From assembly GCA_023145535.1 (NCBI GenBank), contig JAGLDQ010000227.1, positions 1 through 8,019 of the forward strand: 8,019 nt of DNA. The letters run 5' to 3'. Under the pieces are notes generated by a model. That model searched no databases, had not been told where the DNA came from, and saw nothing but the letters and a program-made list of their open reading frames with translations. The DNA is from Cocleimonas sp. (lineage in GTDB: Bacteria; Pseudomonadota; Gammaproteobacteria; Thiotrichales; Thiotrichaceae). This document shows, one piece after another, positions 6,684 through 8,019 of the stretch (position 1 is its first letter; every line of letters begins with the position of its first letter). Both the position numbers and the translations under genes were made by a program.

Positions 6684-6712
6684 TCGCTTGTGTATGGAGT
6701 TTACGTAAGCGA
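6684..6712. other. 11-bp hairpin just downstream of pqiC
   Basis: TCGCTTGTGTA (6684-6694) pairs with TACGTAAGCGA (6702-6712) across a 7-nt loop. Nine Watson-Crick pairs and two G-U wobbles form an uninterrupted stem 12 nt after the pqiC stop. No T-run follows, so it is not a standard intrinsic terminator; it may protect the 3' end of the pqi mRNA or assist Rho-dependent termination. Confidence 0.5.
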
Positions 6713-6754
6713 GGATAGCTCGTTGCTCTAATCTCCTCTATGACGCGACAGAAG

Positions 6755-6766
6755 TGTCAACTGACA
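6755..6766. promoter_or_regulatory. Interrupted palindrome TGTCA-AC-TGACA
   Basis: Two 5-bp arms are separated by 2 bp, 136 bp before the DUF805 gene. It could be an operator. It overlaps CTGACA (6761-6766, 5 of 6 to a -35 box) and is followed directly by TATAAA (6767-6772), but no promoter pair with acceptable spacing can be assembled. Confidence 0.25.
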
Positions 6767-6815
6767 TATAAAAAATGCTCTTTATTCCCCCTTGCTTATT
6801 CGTTCCGCGTGGAAA

Positions 6816-6840
6816 TAGATACTTTTATCTAGAGATAAGA
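6816..6840 (+). promoter_or_regulatory. Mutually exclusive hairpins in the DUF805 leader
   Basis: TATCT(A) at 6826-6831 can pair with upstream TAGATA (6816-6821, loop CTTT) or TATCT can pair with downstream AGATA (6833-6837). The second fold extends to 6823-6840 and is followed by TTTT (6841-6844). The two structures exclude each other, as in simple attenuators, but the stems are short and AT-rich. Confidence 0.25.
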
Positions 6841-6848
6841 TTTTACTT

Positions 6849-6905
6849 ATGGGCTTCTATGACAAGCTCACTTGCACTCAAGCAAATAAAAGGAGAAGAC
6901 AATGA
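6849..6905 (+). CDS. Possible 18-codon leader ORF overlapping the DUF805 start
   Basis: ATG 6849 opens an 18-residue frame, MGFYDKLTCTQANKRRRQ, whose TGA stop overlaps the DUF805 ATG as ATGA. Its last Arg codons AGG AGA AGA are the Shine-Dalgarno region of the downstream gene. A weak GAGA lies 13 nt upstream of its ATG. It could couple translation of the DUF805 gene, but it could equally be chance; no homology can be judged at this length. Confidence 0.2.
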   Translation: MGFYDKLTCTQANKRRRQ

Positions 6906-7429
6906 GTGCGAGCGAAACCTACCCTAAAGGGAATTTACAACGACAGCGCTATAGTCAGGTTGATCTACTTTCTGCCGATGGGCGCATTGGTCGTCTGCGT
7001 TATTTTTTCTATTCGATTATATTACCTTTTTTGGTCTTCTGGGTATTTGCGGCAGTTGCAGGGATGACGAGTAAGATTGAAAATATTGGACAGGTGATTG
7101 GTTATGTTTTTCTTGCTGCTGCAATAGGCGCAGCACTCTATTTATTATTTCAATTAACCATTCAACGTTGCCATGATTTTAATGTGAGTGGTTGGTTATC
7201 AACTCTTATTCTAATTCCTTTTGGAACGCTTATTTTTTGGTTAATTCCTGGTAGTCAAAATATCAACCGCTACGGTGAACCTCCTGAGCCAACCTCTAAG
7301 TGGGTTACAATAGGCTCTTATCTACTACTTATCATATTGATAGCAGCACTTACGTATTGGCTTCTAAAAACAGGTGTCTCACTAGACTTACCGCCATTAA
7401 CCGAGACAAAAATCCCTTCAACAAATTAG
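6902..7429 (+). CDS. DUF805 family four-helix inner-membrane protein
   Basis: This 175-residue integral membrane protein belongs to the DUF805 family, whose biochemical function is unknown. The family pattern is clear: GRIGRLRY just before the first helix (27-34), the block QRCHDFNVSGW (88-98), and the exit motif PGSQNINRYGEPP (116-128). Predicted membrane segments are about 35-55, 63-87, 98-116 and 136-157, with short polar ends. AGGAGA (6891-6896), 5 nt before the ATG, is a strong ribosome binding site. The gene is 230 bp downstream of pqiC on the same strand and converges on nadK with only 8 bp between stop codons. Nothing in the sequence ties it to the Pqi system except position. Confidence 0.85.
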   Translation: MSASETYPKGNLQRQRYSQVDLLSADGRIGRLRYFFYSIILPFLVFWVFAAVAGMTSKIENIGQVIGYVFLAAAIGAALYLLFQLTIQRCHDFNVSGWLSTLILIPFGTLIFWLIPGSQNINRYGEPPEPTSKWVTIGSYLLLIILIAALTYWLLKTGVSLDLPPLTETKIPSTN

Positions 7430-7437
7430 CAAAATTG

Positions 7438-8019
7438 TTACGGCGAAACACTCCAACCTAGTTTATTCCTGAGGATACGATAATAATCGTATCCCTCAGG
7501 ATGGATAAGCGTCAGCCTATGTTTTTTCTGGCGAATGATGACTTTATCGCCCGCACGTAGCTCTATATTCGCCTGTCCATCAAAAGATAGACGTGAATTT
7601 ACCTCTCGACTTTCGCATAAGCTGATTTCTATTACGCCTTTATTACTCACTACAATGGGACGATTACTGAGCGTATGTGGGCAGATAGACACCAATACAA
7701 CCGCATCCAGCCCAGGATGCAAAATAGGCCCTCCACCCGATAGCGAATAAGCAGTCGACCCCGTTGGTGTCGCGATAACAATGCCATCAGCGCGTTGCCT
7801 ATTGACAAATTTTCCATCTATATGTGTATTGAATTCGATCATGCGAATATCATTGCGTACATGCAACACAACATCATTCAGCGCACAACCTTCACCCAAT
7901 AATGTATCTCCACGATAAGCACAAGCGTGCAACAATGAGCGGGACTCTTTGATATATTGCCCCTTAAACATAATTTCCAATTGCGCGATGATTTGATCAG
8001 GGGAAATATCAACAAGAAA
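7438..8019 (-). CDS. nadK: NAD kinase, C-terminal part (5' end beyond window)
   Basis: NadK phosphorylates NAD to NADP in the cytoplasm. The minus-strand frame runs open to the window edge, giving 193 residues of an enzyme usually about 290 long; the first ~100 residues, including the GGDG phosphate-binding motif, lie outside. The visible part starts FLVDISPDQ, matching the family's GNLGFL-region continuation. It contains the ALNDVVL segment (46-52), RADGIVIATPTGSTAYSLS (76-94) followed by GGGPIL, the CPHTLSNRP block (113-121), SFDGQ (145-149) and the C-terminal LIHPEGYDYYRILRNKLGW (171-189). A TTG at 7980 with ATG nearby is internal, not the start, because homology continues upstream of it. 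Its 3' end contains a strong inverted repeat (7467-7501). The gene converges with the DUF805 gene. Confidence 0.95.
   Translation of the reverse strand, partial: FLVDISPDQIIAQLEIMFKGQYIKESRSLLHACAYRGDTLLGEGCALNDVVLHVRNDIRMIEFNTHIDGKFVNRQRADGIVIATPTGSTAYSLSGGGPILHPGLDAVVLVSICPHTLSNRPIVVSNKGVIEISLCESREVNSRLSFDGQANIELRAGDKVIIRQKKHRLTLIHPEGYDYYRILRNKLGWSVSP
7467..7501. terminator. Strong hairpin inside the 3' end of nadK, candidate stop signal for the convergent pair
   Basis: CCTGAGGATACGAT (7468-7481) pairs with ATCGTATCCCTCAGG (7486-7500) across loop AATA with a single bulged base; T7467-A7501 adds a fifteenth pair. On the minus strand it encodes PEGYDYYRILR of NadK. No T-run follows on either strand, so it is not a canonical intrinsic terminator. 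With only 8 bp between the DUF805 and nadK stops, transcripts from the left must end within nadK, and this is the strongest structure there. Confidence 0.45.

Noticed and set aside
6740..6832. 30-codon ORF between pqiC and the DUF805 gene
   Set aside because: There is no ribosome binding site before ATG 6740 and the translation has no recognisable features. It is likely chance.
5923..6879. Shared 9-mer CTTGCACTC at 5923-5931 and 6871-6879, upstream of pqiC and the DUF805 gene
   Set aside because: It is short, at different distances from the two starts, and within what chance allows in this amount of sequence.
7978..7980. TTG at 7980 as the start of nadK
   Set aside because: NadK family similarity (FLVDISPDQ) continues upstream to the window edge, so the real start is outside.

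Overview
The window looks like a chromosomal segment of an AT-rich gammaproteobacterium (or a close relative). All eight genes have proteobacterial families and layouts: an accC-prmA pair, a complete pqi (MCE lipid-transport) locus, a DUF805 membrane protein, and nadK on the opposite strand. I could not assign a genus. No rRNA, tRNA, CRISPR array, insertion sequence or phage gene is visible.

Layout. (1) Positions 1-2241: biotin carboxylase accC, apparently missing only the first two bases of its start codon, followed by the ribosomal protein L11 methyltransferase prmA with a 4-bp ATGA overlap. An imperfect 17-bp hairpin follows prmA. (2) Positions 2242-2548: a 307-bp gene-free stretch with two candidate sigma70-like promoters, an AT-rich hairpin and two perfect palindromes sharing the core TCATGA. 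One palindrome lies exactly between the -35 and -10 of the promoter nearest the pqi genes. (3) Positions 2549-6671: the pqi locus. PqiA is split into two single-domain zinc-ribbon membrane proteins, which overlap by 4 bp. PqiB follows 3 bp later and PqiC, a lipoprotein, after a 149-bp gap. (4) Positions 6672-6901: a hairpin-rich gap with a possible 18-codon leader ORF. (5) Positions 6902-7429: a four-helix DUF805 protein. (6) Positions 7438-8019: the C-terminal two thirds of NAD kinase on the minus strand, convergent with the DUF805 gene and only 8 bp away.

How the genes work together. By family knowledge, PqiA (inner-membrane protein), PqiB (periplasmic stack of MCE rings with a helical needle) and PqiC (outer-membrane lipoprotein) form an envelope-spanning conduit thought to move lipids or other hydrophobic molecules between the membranes. 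AccC feeds malonyl-CoA to fatty acid synthesis. PrmA and NadK are housekeeping enzymes.

The standout feature is in PqiB. Its C-terminal helical region carries six near-identical 18-residue (54-bp) tandem repeats, flanked by two degenerate copies. This makes the protein 682 residues, against about 546 for E. coli PqiB. The copies differ mostly at synonymous sites, so the protein repeat appears to be selected. A likely reading is a lengthened needle acting as a periplasm-spanning ruler.
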